DNA of 36,300 nt from Opitutia bacterium. GTDB taxonomy: Bacteria > Verrucomicrobiota > Verrucomicrobiae > Opitutales > Opitutaceae. Shown piece after piece: positions 16,097 to 24,359 of the stretch. The notes below the pieces were generated by a model. It worked only from the letters and a program-made list of their open reading frames with translations. It had not been told where the DNA came from and did no database searches. The position numbers were made by a program, and so were the translations under genes. The DNA lies in NCBI GenBank assembly GCA_947442255.1, contig CANEVO010000033.1:1-36300 (forward strand), given 5' to 3'. The number at the start of each line of letters is the position of its first letter. The first letter of the stretch is position 1.

Positions 16097-16242
16097 ATTT
16101 TGGCTGCGGCCCTGCCTCTTCGCGCGCTTCGCAGCTTCGCGGGAGCCCGTCTGGCGAATCACAGGAGGGCGGCGCCAGCAGGCGGGAATCCGGGAAAATC
16201 TTTGCGTCTGGTCCCGCTCCGAGGCCAATCCATGCTGCCGCC

Positions 16243-17049
16243 GTGAGGTCGGACTTACCGGCCCCTGCCTTGAATCATCCGCGCTCATTTCTCCGGACTG
16301 GCGACGCGTCTTTCGCCGCCACCTTTCTCACCGCGACGATGGCTCTCCTTGCCGCCGGCTGCGCCACGCCCGGTCCCCTGCATGTCTACTCGGCCGCGAA
16401 TGCGCGACCGACCGCGATTGTGGATGCCGGCGGCGAAGGCGGCCGCGTCGACGTACCGGCGTTTCTCGAACCCACTGACGAGCTCACCGGCCTGGCGTAC
16501 GATCCGTTCACCGATCACTTGTTCCTGCGCCTGGCCCCGGGCAATCGAATCCTCGTGGTCGATCGTCCGGCCCGCGCGGTGAAGCGCGCGTTCGTGGTCC
16601 ACGCTCTTCCCGACGGCCCCGGCGGCGATCTCGCCGTGCGACCGCGCAATGGACACATTTTCCTCCTGCTGCCGGGCGAGCCGGCCTTGCTGGAGCTGAA
16701 CCGACTCGGCGAACGAGTCCAAACTCTCCGGCTCGTTTCCGCGCCGCTCCCGCCGACCGGGATCGCCTACGATCCGATCCAGGAACGACTGTTGGTCCTC
16801 TCCCCGGCGTCGCCGGCCCGAATCGCGGCCTACGATCTCGACGGCCGCGAGCAAGGCACCATTACCCTCGACCGCGAGGTCGGTGCCTCCCTCGCCTTCG
16901 ATTCCGAGCGACGGGAATACTATGTGCCGCTGGCCGGATCCGGTTCGCCGATCGGCGTCTTCGATCAGCACGGCCGCTGGCAACGCAATCTCGCGGGCGC
17001 CGCAGTGTTCGTGGATTTGGGGCCGCGATCGTTCCTGCGGTTGTTCTAG
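16243..17049 (+). CDS. Putative lipoprotein with beta-propeller-like repeats
   Basis: A protein of up to 268 aa. A hydrophobic stretch (FAATFLTATM) runs into LLAAGC, a convincing lipobox, so the mature protein would be lipid-anchored at that cysteine (about residue 40). The mature part has recurring units of the type 'GLAYDPFTDHLFL', 'GIAYDPIQERLLVL' and 'SLAFDSERREYYV', spaced roughly 45-95 residues apart. These resemble blades of an SMP-30/NHL or YncE-like propeller, though too few are present for a full one. The start is uncertain: GTG at 16243, TTG at 16270 (giving a more normal 31-residue signal) or ATG at 16339 (too short). Its TAG stop lies inside the end of an R4 repeat. Function unknown. 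Confidence 0.7.
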   Translation: MRSDLPAPALNHPRSFLRTGDASFAATFLTATMALLAAGCATPGPLHVYSAANARPTAIVDAGGEGGRVDVPAFLEPTDELTGLAYDPFTDHLFLRLAPGNRILVVDRPARAVKRAFVVHALPDGPGGDLAVRPRNGHIFLLLPGEPALLELNRLGERVQTLRLVSAPLPPTGIAYDPIQERLLVLSPASPARIAAYDLDGREQGTITLDREVGASLAFDSERREYYVPLAGSGSPIGVFDQHGRWQRNLAGAAVFVDLGPRSFLRLF

Positions 17050-17178
17050 AGCCGTTTAAGTTAAAGTGTAGCCGATGAGACGTCGTGGGCGCGCACGAGG
17101 CGCGCCCCTGCGAATTGCGGGTAGGGGCAGGGTTCGTCCACGCCCGGCGGGCGACGGTATTTCTTAAGCCGCTCTAGA
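17045..17178 (+). repeat. Intergenic repeat, family R4 (copy A, complete)
   Basis: The ends TCTAGAGCCGTTTAAG (17045-17060) and CTTAAGCCGCTCTAGA (17163-17178) are inverted repeats. Inside is a hairpin GGGCGCGC-ACGAG-GCGCGCCC (about 17087-17107). It fills almost the whole gap between the convergent lipoprotein and dehydratase genes, and the lipoprotein's TAG stop is part of the left end. Related copies lie at 175-236, 24060-24213 (reverse) and 26864-26973. Confidence 0.8.
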
Positions 17179-17185
17179 CTCGTCG

Positions 17186-17479
17186 TCACCCCACCCACGA
17201 AACCGCCTGCAGGCGGCGGGCGAGTTTCACATCCTTCGCCGTGATGCGGCCGCCCGCATCGTGGGTGCTGAGCCGGACGGCGACGCGGTTATACACGTTG
17301 GTCCACTCGGGGTGATGATTCATCTCCTCGGCCTCGAAGCCGGCGCACACCATGAAGGCGAGGGCCTCGCGAAAGGTGGCGAACGTGAAGGTCTTGGTCA
17401 GCGCGTTGCCCTTCACTTTCCACCCGGGCAACTTGGCGCAGGCAGCTTTAATCTTGGTGGCAGTTAATGGCAGGCTCAT
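17186..17479 (-). CDS. 4a-hydroxytetrahydrobiopterin dehydratase (pterin carbinolamine dehydratase)
   Basis: A 97-aa protein, the normal size for this family. The signature EEMNHHPEW (51-59, with His55 and His56), VYNRVAVRLSTHDAGG (His73) and the Asp83 in TAKDVKLA match the active-site pattern of PCD/DCoH enzymes. These dehydrate the 4a-carbinolamine formed by pterin-dependent aromatic amino acid hydroxylases. No such hydroxylase is in the window, so the job here may be in another pterin pathway (for example molybdopterin-related). The inner ATG at 17479 is preferred over 17500 because it begins the first helix of the family. It is divergent from uppS. Confidence 0.93.
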   Translation of the reverse strand: MSLPLTATKIKAACAKLPGWKVKGNALTKTFTFATFREALAFMVCAGFEAEEMNHHPEWTNVYNRVAVRLSTHDAGGRITAKDVKLARRLQAVSWVG

Positions 17480-17617
17480 GGGCTCACCGTGCCGCGCCAA
17501 CCAGCCGGGTCAAACGACTGCTTTGGCCCCGCGAAGCCAAATCCATTTTCCGGCGCCGCCGAAAAATGGGCGGGCTTGTCAACTCCGCCGCCAGCACCCT
17601 ACCCTTCGGCCCACCGC

Positions 17618-18370
17618 ATGTCCGCCCGCCCTGAAACCGTCCCGCAGCACGTTGCGATCATCATGGATGGCAACGGGCGCTGGGCGAAAAATCGCGGCCT
17701 GCCGCGGATTGAGGGGCATCGGCGCGGGGTCGAAGCGGTCCGGACCACCACGTTCGCCGCCCGCGACCTCGGGGTCCGGATGCTGACGTTGTACGCCTTC
17801 TCGATCGAGAATTGGAAGCGGCCGCCGGAAGAGGTCCAGGCCCTGATGGGCCTGCTCGAATACTACCTGAAGAAGGAACTCGATACCTTCGTCCGCGATC
17901 GGGTCCGGCTCCGCACCATCGGCCACACGGAAGAGCTTCCCGCCGGCGTCCAAAGCGTGCTGCGCACGACAATCGAGGAAACGAAGCACTTCACCGATTA
18001 CACGCTGGTGCTCGCGTTGAACTACGGCGCGCGCACGGAAGTCGTGGATGCCGCCCGTGCCTACGCCGCCGCCGTCGCCGCCGGCAAGGAGAAGCTCAAC
18101 GACAGCTCCTGGGCCACGTTCAGCCGGTATCTGTACACCGGTGACATGCCCGAGCCCGATTTGGTGATTCGCACCTCCGGCGAAACCCGGATCAGCAACT
18201 TCCTGCTCCTGCAGGCCGCCTACGCCGAATTCGTTTTCACCCCCGTGCTCTGGCCGGATTTCACGAAGACGGATCTCGCCGCCGCGATCGCGGACTTCAA
18301 TCGCCGGGAGCGCCGCTTCGGGCTCACCAGCGAGCAGTTGTCCAACCCGGCCAAGGCCGCGGCGAAATGA
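17618..18370 (+). CDS. uppS: Isoprenyl transferase (undecaprenyl diphosphate synthase)
   Basis: A 250-aa cis-prenyltransferase that condenses isopentenyl diphosphate onto farnesyl diphosphate to make the C55 carrier for peptidoglycan. Signatures are HVAIIMDGNGRWAKNRG (11-27, catalytic Asp17), EGHRRG (32-37), the SIENWKRP region, and the C-terminal RTSGETRISNFLL with AEFVFTPVLWPDF. The ATG at 17618 puts the first motif at residue 11, as usual; the open frame upstream is not coding. It is first in the order uppS-cdsA-dxr-rseP-ispG, all on the plus strand. The gene to its left is divergent, so the operon promoter should lie in 17480-17617. Confidence 0.96.
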   Translation: MSARPETVPQHVAIIMDGNGRWAKNRGLPRIEGHRRGVEAVRTTTFAARDLGVRMLTLYAFSIENWKRPPEEVQALMGLLEYYLKKELDTFVRDRVRLRTIGHTEELPAGVQSVLRTTIEETKHFTDYTLVLALNYGARTEVVDAARAYAAAVAAGKEKLNDSSWATFSRYLYTGDMPEPDLVIRTSGETRISNFLLLQAAYAEFVFTPVLWPDFTKTDLAAAIADFNRRERRFGLTSEQLSNPAKAAAK

Positions 18371-18447
18371 CGGCCGGGCTCCCCGCCGGTGGGCCGCGCC
18401 CCGGGGCGCCGGCGCCGGGTCGTTAGTTTGCACGCCGGATCCGACTC

Positions 18448-19278
18448 ATGGGCAAACGCATCTTCAGCACGATTCTGCTCTGGGCCATCGTCGGCTCCGC
18501 CCTGTGGTTTCTGCGCACCGCCGGCGCGCTGATCCTCATCGGACTGATCTCGGTCCTCACACTCGCGGAGTTCTATCACCTGCTGCGCGCCTCCGGCTAC
18601 CGTCCGTTCCTCAAGCTCGGGCTGGTTTTCGGCGGACTCATCACCCTCGCGCCAGCGTTGGCAGTGCACTTTCCGTTTCCGATCCACGTGCTCCTGCCGC
18701 TGGCGACCGTCGCGTTCGCCCTTCGTATCCTCGGCGAACGGACACCGGAGAACCGGATGGAGACGCTGGCCTCGAGCGTCTTCGGCCTTGTTTACGTCTC
18801 GCTGCTGCTGCAATACCTCGTGCGGATCGTGACCCCGCTGCCCGGCGACACGATCACCGCCGATGGACGCCTGCTGCTTTGCCTCTGGCTCGTCGCGACG
18901 ACCAAGTTCTGCGACGTCGGCGCGCTCCTGTCCGGCATGGCCTTCGGCCGGCACAAGATGTCGCCGGTCATCAGTCCCAAGAAAACCTGGGAAGGCGCCA
19001 TCGGAGGCGTCGTCGTTTCCGCCAGCGTGGCGGCCTCGATTGCCTGGCTGGCGCGGGACGTCTTTCCCCCTCACCTCACGCCCGTGGTCGCCGCCCTGCT
19101 GGCGATTCCGATCGCGCTGATCGGCATCGCGGCCGATCTGGTTGAATCGATCCTCAAGCGTCGCGCCAACCGGAAGGACTCCGGCGGCGCCCTGCCCGGT
19201 CTCGGGGGTTTCTTCGACATGAGCGACAGCCTGATCCTGGTCGCACCGGTCGGGTATCTGTTTTTCCGGCTGCCGTAA
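18448..19278 (+). CDS. cdsA: Phosphatidate cytidylyltransferase
   Basis: A 276-aa inner-membrane enzyme making CDP-diacylglycerol from phosphatidate and CTP. It has about eight hydrophobic helices and the conserved cytosolic loop VISPKKTWEGAIGG. The C-terminal signature is S234-ILKRRANRKDSGG-ALPGLGG-FFDMSD. It keeps KD (243-244) and the final Asp residues (257, 260), but the usual PGHGG and DR are PGLGG (Leu252) and DM (Met258). Such variants occur in distant CdsA homologues, so the gene is probably active, though this is inferred from family knowledge. It starts at ATG, 77 nt after uppS, and shares the run with the MEP and RseP genes as in many bacteria. Confidence 0.94.
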   Translation: MGKRIFSTILLWAIVGSALWFLRTAGALILIGLISVLTLAEFYHLLRASGYRPFLKLGLVFGGLITLAPALAVHFPFPIHVLLPLATVAFALRILGERTPENRMETLASSVFGLVYVSLLLQYLVRIVTPLPGDTITADGRLLLCLWLVATTKFCDVGALLSGMAFGRHKMSPVISPKKTWEGAIGGVVVSASVAASIAWLARDVFPPHLTPVVAALLAIPIALIGIAADLVESILKRRANRKDSGGALPGLGGFFDMSDSLILVAPVGYLFFRLP

Positions 19279-19378
19279 GCCGGCCGCGGCCAATCCCGGC
19301 TTACCCACGCAGTCCCGGCCGACCCGCAACCCCATGCTTGCGGGTGCGCGGCGAAGTCGCGCATAACTGAGCCCTTTC

Positions 19379-20566
19379 GTGCCTGCTCCCTCCACTGCCA
19401 CCCGCAAACGCGTCGTCCTCCTCGGCGCGACCGGTTCCATCGGCGAAAGCACGCTGCGCGTCATCGCGGCGCATCCCGACAAGCTCGAACTCGTCGGCAT
19501 TGCCGCCCGCTCCAACTGGCAAAGACTCGCGACCATCGCCCGCCAGTTCGGCGTCACCCACATCGGACTGCACGACGAGGCCGCATTCGCCGAAGCCCGG
19601 GCGCACTCGGAAGCTTTCCTTCCAGGCAGCCGGATCGTCGGCGGCCTCACCGGGCTGATCGACCTCGCCCGGCTCCCGGCGGCCGACATCGTCCTGGTGG
19701 CCGTCGTGGGCACGACCGGCCTCGAACCGGCCCTGGCCGCGCTCACCGCGGGCAAGGACCTGGCCCTGGCGTCGAAGGAGATCCTCGTGCTCGCCGGCAA
19801 GTTCATCATGGCCGCGGCCAAGCGGCACGGCGCCAAGCTCCTGCCCGTCGACAGCGAGCACAACGCCGTCTTCCAGTGCCTCGAGGGCCATCCGCAGGCC
19901 GGCGTCCGGCGCATCGTCCTGACGGCGAGCGGCGGGGCGTTTCGCGACTGGCCGCTGGATCGTTTCGCCAGCATCACGCCGGCCGATGCGTTGAAGCATC
20001 CCAACTGGGCAATGGGCCCGAAGATCACGGTCGATTCGGCGACCCTCGCGAACAAAGGCCTCGAACTCATCGAGGCCCAATGCCTGTTCGGCCTCGAGGC
20101 GACCCAATGCACCGCGGTCATCCATCCGCAAAGCATCGTCCACTGCCTGGTCGAGTTCACCGATGGGACGATGCTCGCGCAGTTGAGCCCGCCTTCGATG
20201 ACGTTCCCCATCCAGCACGCCCTGCTGCATCCGCGGCGCGCGCCGGGAGTCGAGACAGCGCTCGATTTCTCCCGCGCCCTCGGGCTCGAGTTCGCCCCCG
20301 TGGATGAAGGCCGGTTTCCGATGCTGCGCCTGGCCCGGGAAACGATGGTGGCCGGCGGCATCGCCCCCGCCATCTACAACGCCGCTAACGAACTGGCGGT
20401 GGAAGCCTTCCTGGCCGGCCGGATTCCCTTTCTTGCGATTCCCCGCGTGGTCGAACAGACTCTGGGTAACATCAAAAACTTTGAGCCCGCTGATTTGCCC
20501 GCTGTCCTCGCCCTCGATGCCGAGGCGCGCCAAGTGGCAGCCGGTCACATCGCCACAGTCGCTTAA
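19379..20566 (+). CDS. dxr: 1-deoxy-D-xylulose 5-phosphate reductoisomerase
   Basis: A 395-aa enzyme converting DXP to MEP with NADPH, the committed step of the MEP isoprenoid pathway. The N-terminal GATGSIGEST (16-25 region) binds NADPH. The metal and substrate site is PVDSEHNAVFQ (Asp158, Glu160). The ASGGAFRDWP loop, HPNWAMGPKITVDSA (from His207), ANKGLELIEA and HPQSIVH complete the active site, and IYNAANELAVEAF begins the C-terminal helical part. Length is normal. It starts at GTG with no good ATG nearby; the start puts the Rossmann motif at the usual distance. It is 100 nt after cdsA and 17 nt before rseP, with which it is almost certainly co-transcribed. Confidence 0.97.
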   Translation: MPAPSTATRKRVVLLGATGSIGESTLRVIAAHPDKLELVGIAARSNWQRLATIARQFGVTHIGLHDEAAFAEARAHSEAFLPGSRIVGGLTGLIDLARLPAADIVLVAVVGTTGLEPALAALTAGKDLALASKEILVLAGKFIMAAAKRHGAKLLPVDSEHNAVFQCLEGHPQAGVRRIVLTASGGAFRDWPLDRFASITPADALKHPNWAMGPKITVDSATLANKGLELIEAQCLFGLEATQCTAVIHPQSIVHCLVEFTDGTMLAQLSPPSMTFPIQHALLHPRRAPGVETALDFSRALGLEFAPVDEGRFPMLRLARETMVAGGIAPAIYNAANELAVEAFLAGRIPFLAIPRVVEQTLGNIKNFEPADLPAVLALDAEARQVAAGHIATVA

Positions 20567-20583
20567 CTCCTCCGTTTCCTGAC

Positions 20584-22005
20584 GTGCCTTCCGATCTCCT
20601 CAGCTCGCTGTTCTCGAATCTTTGGGCCGTCTTCATGGTCGTCCTACTCTTCGGCGGATCGATCTTCGTCCATGAACTGGGGCACTTCCTCGCCGCCCGG
20701 AGGCGGGGCGTGCACGTCGAGCGTTTCTCGATCGGCTTCGGGCCGGCCATCTGGTCCCACCGCGGCAAGGACGGCGTCGACTATCGCATCTCGTGGTTAC
20801 CGCTCGGCGGCTACGTGCTGCTGCCCCAGCTGGCGGACCTCGGCCCGATCGAGGGCGAAAGCACCGCGGAAGTCTCGAAGCTGCCTCCGGTCAGCTACAG
20901 GACGCGGATGCTCGTCTTCGTTGCCGGCGCGACGTTCAACATCCTCTTCGCCTTCGCGCTCGCCTGCATCGTCTGGGTGATCGGCCAGCCCGTCGCCAGC
21001 GAGATGTCCTCCACGACGGTCGCAGAGGTCCTGCCGACCCTTCCGAATACCGACGGCATCGCGGTGCCGAGTCCGGCCAGCAAGGCGGGGCTCAAGCCCG
21101 GCGACAAGATCGTGGGCGTTGACGGCAGCCTGGTCGCGACCTTCAACGACATCGTCGAGCGGCTCGCCCTCAGCAGCGGTTGGACGAGCGGCGGCGAACG
21201 CGAGACCATCTTCCGGATCGAACGCGGCTCGGAGACCATTGAGCTGCCCATCCAGCCGATCCTGAGCAGCAGCGAGAAGCTCCGCATGATTGGCTTCGTG
21301 CCCGAGGCCAAGCTGGTGATCGGGGCCGTGACTGAGGGATCCGTGGCCGCCCAGGCGGGGCTCAAGCCCGACGATCAAATCGTCGCGGTCGACGGCAAAC
21401 CCGTGCTCACGCGCATGCGGTTGAGCGAGGCCGTGCGCCAGATCGTGGATCGTCCCGTCAGCTTGGCCGTGCGACGGGGCGCCGAGCGCGTGACCTTCGA
21501 TCTCAGCCTGCCCAAGGACGCCAAGATCACGGCACTCGGCCTGTCCCTTCGGGACGGCGTCATTTACGCGCATCCCACGCCGTTCGCGCAGATCGGCCGG
21601 AGCCTCAGCACCACGCTCCGGACGCTGGGCGCCCTAATCAATCCGCGCTCCGACATCGGCCTGTCCCACCTCAGCGGACCGATCGGCATCATCAGCAACT
21701 TCGTGGACGTGTCCCGCGCCGGCCTGCCCTTCGCCCTGTGGTTCACCATCCTGGTCAACGTGAACCTCGCGGTCATGAATCTCCTGCCGGTCCCCGTCCT
21801 CGACGGCGGCCAGATGCTCTTCGCGACCATCGGCCGGCTCCGCGGCCGCCCGCTCCCGGTGAACTTCATCATGACCGCCCAGAGCGTGTTTCTCGTGCTG
21901 CTGTTCTCGATGATGCTTTACGTGAGCGTCTTTGACGTTCGCCGCATCCGGGACGCCCGAACCGAGCGGCTCGAGACGCCGGCCCCGGCGCAAAGCGAAA
22001 AGTAA
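20584..22005 (+). CDS. rseP: RIP metalloprotease RseP (site-2 protease)
   Basis: A 473-aa inner-membrane zinc protease that cuts transmembrane segments, typically of anti-sigma factors after a first cleavage. HELGH (His30, Glu31, His34) sits in the first membrane helix, and the third ligand is Asp407 in NLLPVPVLDGGQ within a later helix. Two PDZ regions lie between, each with a GLKPGDKIV or GLKPDDQIV motif (about 160 and 260). FGPAIWSHRGKDGVDYRISWLPLGGYV is the typical membrane-reentrant loop region. It starts at GTG, 17 nt after dxr, and precedes ispG by 52 nt. The dxr-rseP pairing is common in bacteria. The anti-sigma target is not in the window. Confidence 0.95.
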   Translation: MPSDLLSSLFSNLWAVFMVVLLFGGSIFVHELGHFLAARRRGVHVERFSIGFGPAIWSHRGKDGVDYRISWLPLGGYVLLPQLADLGPIEGESTAEVSKLPPVSYRTRMLVFVAGATFNILFAFALACIVWVIGQPVASEMSSTTVAEVLPTLPNTDGIAVPSPASKAGLKPGDKIVGVDGSLVATFNDIVERLALSSGWTSGGERETIFRIERGSETIELPIQPILSSSEKLRMIGFVPEAKLVIGAVTEGSVAAQAGLKPDDQIVAVDGKPVLTRMRLSEAVRQIVDRPVSLAVRRGAERVTFDLSLPKDAKITALGLSLRDGVIYAHPTPFAQIGRSLSTTLRTLGALINPRSDIGLSHLSGPIGIISNFVDVSRAGLPFALWFTILVNVNLAVMNLLPVPVLDGGQMLFATIGRLRGRPLPVNFIMTAQSVFLVLLFSMMLYVSVFDVRRIRDARTERLETPAPAQSEK

Positions 22006-22057
22006 CCGCCCGGTCCGTCGGGCCCGACAGGTCCGCCCTCCCGCCCGCGCCGCTTTC

Positions 22058-24064
22058 ATGTCCTACTGCGCCTCGCGTTTTCACACTGTCCGCCGGCCGA
22101 CCCCGGAGGTCTTGGTCGGCCACGTCGGCGTCGGCGGGGCCAACCCGATCCGGCTGCAATCGATGACGACGAGCGACACGCAGGATGTCGCCGCCACGGT
22201 CCGCCAGTCGATTGCCCTCGCCGAGGTCGGCTGCGAGATCGTCCGCATCACCGCGCCCAATGTCGCCGCGGCCCGCTGCCTGAAGAAGATTCGCACGCAG
22301 TTCACCGCCGCCGGCTTCGGCGCGATTCCGATCGTGGCCGACATCCACTTCCTCCCGAGCGCCGCGATGGAGGCGGTCGAGTACGTGGAAAAGGTCCGCG
22401 TGAACCCGGGCAACTACGCGGACAAAAAGAAATTTGCCGTCCGGGAGTACTCGGATTCCGACTACGACACGGAGCTGGGCCGGCTGCATGAGGCGTTTTC
22501 GCCGCTGGTGAAGCGCTGCCAGACCCTCGGCCGCGCGATGCGGATCGGCACCAACCACGGTTCGCTCAGCGATCGGATCATGAACCGTTACGGCGACACG
22601 CCGCTCGGCATGGTCGAGAGCGCGCTGGAGTTCCTCCGGATCGCGGAATCCCATTCCTATCACGCCATCATCCTCTCGATGAAGTCATCGAATCCCAAGG
22701 TGATGATCCAGGCGTACCGCCTGCTCGTCGAGCGGATGGCGGCGGAGCAGATGCACTACCCGCTCCACCTCGGCGTGACCGAGGCGGGCGACGGCGAGGA
22801 TGGCCGGATCAAGGGCGCGATCGGCATCGGATCCCTCCTGCTCGATGGCCTGGGCGACACCATCCGGGTGTCGCTGACGGAGGACAGCGTGTACGAGATT
22901 CCCGTCGCGCGGGCGATCGCGGACAAGGCCACGGCAGCGTGGCAGGCTGCGGCCAGCGGGCCCGCAACGGACGCGATCGATCCCTATCACTACAATCGCC
23001 GCCCCACCTCGCCGGTTCAGCTCGCCGGCGCCAGCGTCGCCGTGGGCGGTGACCAGGTGCCCCGCGTGATCGTGCGGGCGGGGAAGCCGGCAGCGGTGCC
23101 CGCACTGCTCCCGGCCCTGGCGGCACCGCGACTCCCGGACACGCCGGCCGAGGGTGTACTGGTCACCTTGGATACGGCCGACTCCATCGCCGCGCTGCCG
23201 GCGCTCGCGGCCGCGACGTACGTGCTGGAACTCGGTTCGGAAGTCGCGGCGGCCGATCTGCGGGTGCACGCGGCGTCGCTCCGCCCGGGCACGGTGCTGC
23301 TCCGTCCGTTCGGCCGCGACGAGGCCGGCCCGCTCGCGGATTTCGCCGGCCTCGCGCGCGACCTCGGCTTCGTCCTCGCCGCGGAGATCATGCCGGATGA
23401 CCTCCCGGGCCTCGCTCCGGCTCTCCGCACCGCGGGTCCCGGCGGCCTGATTTTCACCCTGGCCCGGACACCGGCAAGCGCGGGCCATGCCATCGGCGGC
23501 TACCGCCAGCTGGCGGAGCGGTTGCGGGAGCTGGGCCTGTCGGCGCCGATCTGGATTCGCAACACCGCCTCCACGGCCCTGCGCGCCGAGCCCGGTTTTC
23601 TTTCGAAGCTGCTCGAGGCGTCGTTCCTGACCGGCTCGCTCCTCTGCGACGGGATCGGGGATCTCGTCAGCGTCGAGACCGAGGCGGACGCCGTCCGCGC
23701 CACGCGACTGGCCTACAACGTCCTGCAGGGCGCCGGCGCGCGCATCTCGAAGACCGAGTTCGTCGCCTGTCCAAGCTGCGGACGGACGCTCTTCGATCTG
23801 CAGACCACCACGCAGCGGATTCGCGCGCAGACCGGCCATCTCAAGGGACTCAAGCTAGCGATCATGGGATGCATCGTGAACGGCCCCGGCGAGATGGCCG
23901 ATGCCGACTTCGGCTACGTCGGCGGCGCGCCCGGCAAGATCAATCTCTACGTCGGCAAGTCCTGCGTGCAGTACAACATCCCGGAAGCCGACGCCGATGC
24001 CCGGCTCATCGCCCTGATCAAGGAGCACGGGAAATGGACCGAGCCGTCGCCGATCGCGGGCTAA
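22058..24064 (+). CDS. ispG: 4-hydroxy-3-methylbut-2-enyl diphosphate synthase, long form
   Basis: A 668-aa iron-sulfur enzyme converting MEcPP to HMBPP, the penultimate MEP-pathway step. The N-terminal TIM barrel (from RRPTPEVLVGHVGVGG) contains the IRLQSMTTSDT loop and RVNPGNYADKKKF. The C-terminal reductase-like domain holds the [4Fe-4S] ligands Cys571 and Cys574 (ACPSCGRT) and Cys605 (MGCIVNGPGE, with Glu612). Between them lies an extra domain of about 240 residues (roughly 310-560), the 'long' architecture known from Bacteroidetes, chlamydiae and plants; the short form has about 370 residues. The ATG at 22058 is favoured because the preceding in-frame stretch overlaps rseP. Its TAA stop lies within the end of an R4 repeat. 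Confidence 0.96.
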   Translation: MSYCASRFHTVRRPTPEVLVGHVGVGGANPIRLQSMTTSDTQDVAATVRQSIALAEVGCEIVRITAPNVAAARCLKKIRTQFTAAGFGAIPIVADIHFLPSAAMEAVEYVEKVRVNPGNYADKKKFAVREYSDSDYDTELGRLHEAFSPLVKRCQTLGRAMRIGTNHGSLSDRIMNRYGDTPLGMVESALEFLRIAESHSYHAIILSMKSSNPKVMIQAYRLLVERMAAEQMHYPLHLGVTEAGDGEDGRIKGAIGIGSLLLDGLGDTIRVSLTEDSVYEIPVARAIADKATAAWQAAASGPATDAIDPYHYNRRPTSPVQLAGASVAVGGDQVPRVIVRAGKPAAVPALLPALAAPRLPDTPAEGVLVTLDTADSIAALPALAAATYVLELGSEVAAADLRVHAASLRPGTVLLRPFGRDEAGPLADFAGLARDLGFVLAAEIMPDDLPGLAPALRTAGPGGLIFTLARTPASAGHAIGGYRQLAERLRELGLSAPIWIRNTASTALRAEPGFLSKLLEASFLTGSLLCDGIGDLVSVETEADAVRATRLAYNVLQGAGARISKTEFVACPSCGRTLFDLQTTTQRIRAQTGHLKGLKLAIMGCIVNGPGEMADADFGYVGGAPGKINLYVGKSCVQYNIPEADADARLIALIKEHGKWTEPSPIAG

Positions 24065-24213
24065 AACGAATCAATAGATTCCGGCGCCGTCGGGCCTGGA
24101 CGAGCACCGCCCCGGCCCGCGTTTCGGAGCGCCCCCATCCGGGAATTCTCAGGGGCGTGCCTCGAGCGCGCTCACGACCTCAAGCTGCCTCACTTTAACT
24201 TAAACGGATCGAG
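24060..24213 (-). repeat. Intergenic repeat, family R4 (copy D, reverse orientation, diverged)
   Basis: Read on the minus strand from 24213, CCGTTTAAGTTAAAGTG matches copy A exactly. Then GTCGTGAGCGCGCTCGAGGC (copy A: GTCGTGGGCGCGCACGAGGC), CGCCCCTGAGAATT, and CTCGTCCAGGCCCGACGGCG align with small changes and a roughly 20-bp insertion. It ends at the ispG TAA stop. Its older appearance suggests decay. Confidence 0.65.
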
Positions 24214-24225
24214 CACCCGCGGACC

Positions 24226-24260
24226 GCCGCATTCGAAGTCAAAGACAGACTTCGAACGGC
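24226..24260. terminator. Hairpin downstream of ispG
   Basis: GCCG-CA-TTCGAAGTC and GACTTCGAACGGC pair over 13 bp, with a two-base bulge and an AAAGACA loop. There is no T-tract, so it may be a Rho-assisted terminator, an operator or part of the origin region. Confidence 0.4.
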
Positions 24261-24359
24261 CGGGTGACAAGGGCCCCGCGGCCGGCTGCGGAAGCCGGGT
24301 AAGAACTGATGTAACAGCGGGACTGATACGATAGGCTGACACGGAAAATCTCCGGTCCA

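Noticed and set aside
18220..20373. Minus-strand open frame of about 717 codons opposite cdsA and dxr
   Set aside because: The opposite strand encodes clear CdsA and Dxr with all motifs. The minus-strand product has no recognisable motif and reflects GC-rich codon bias.
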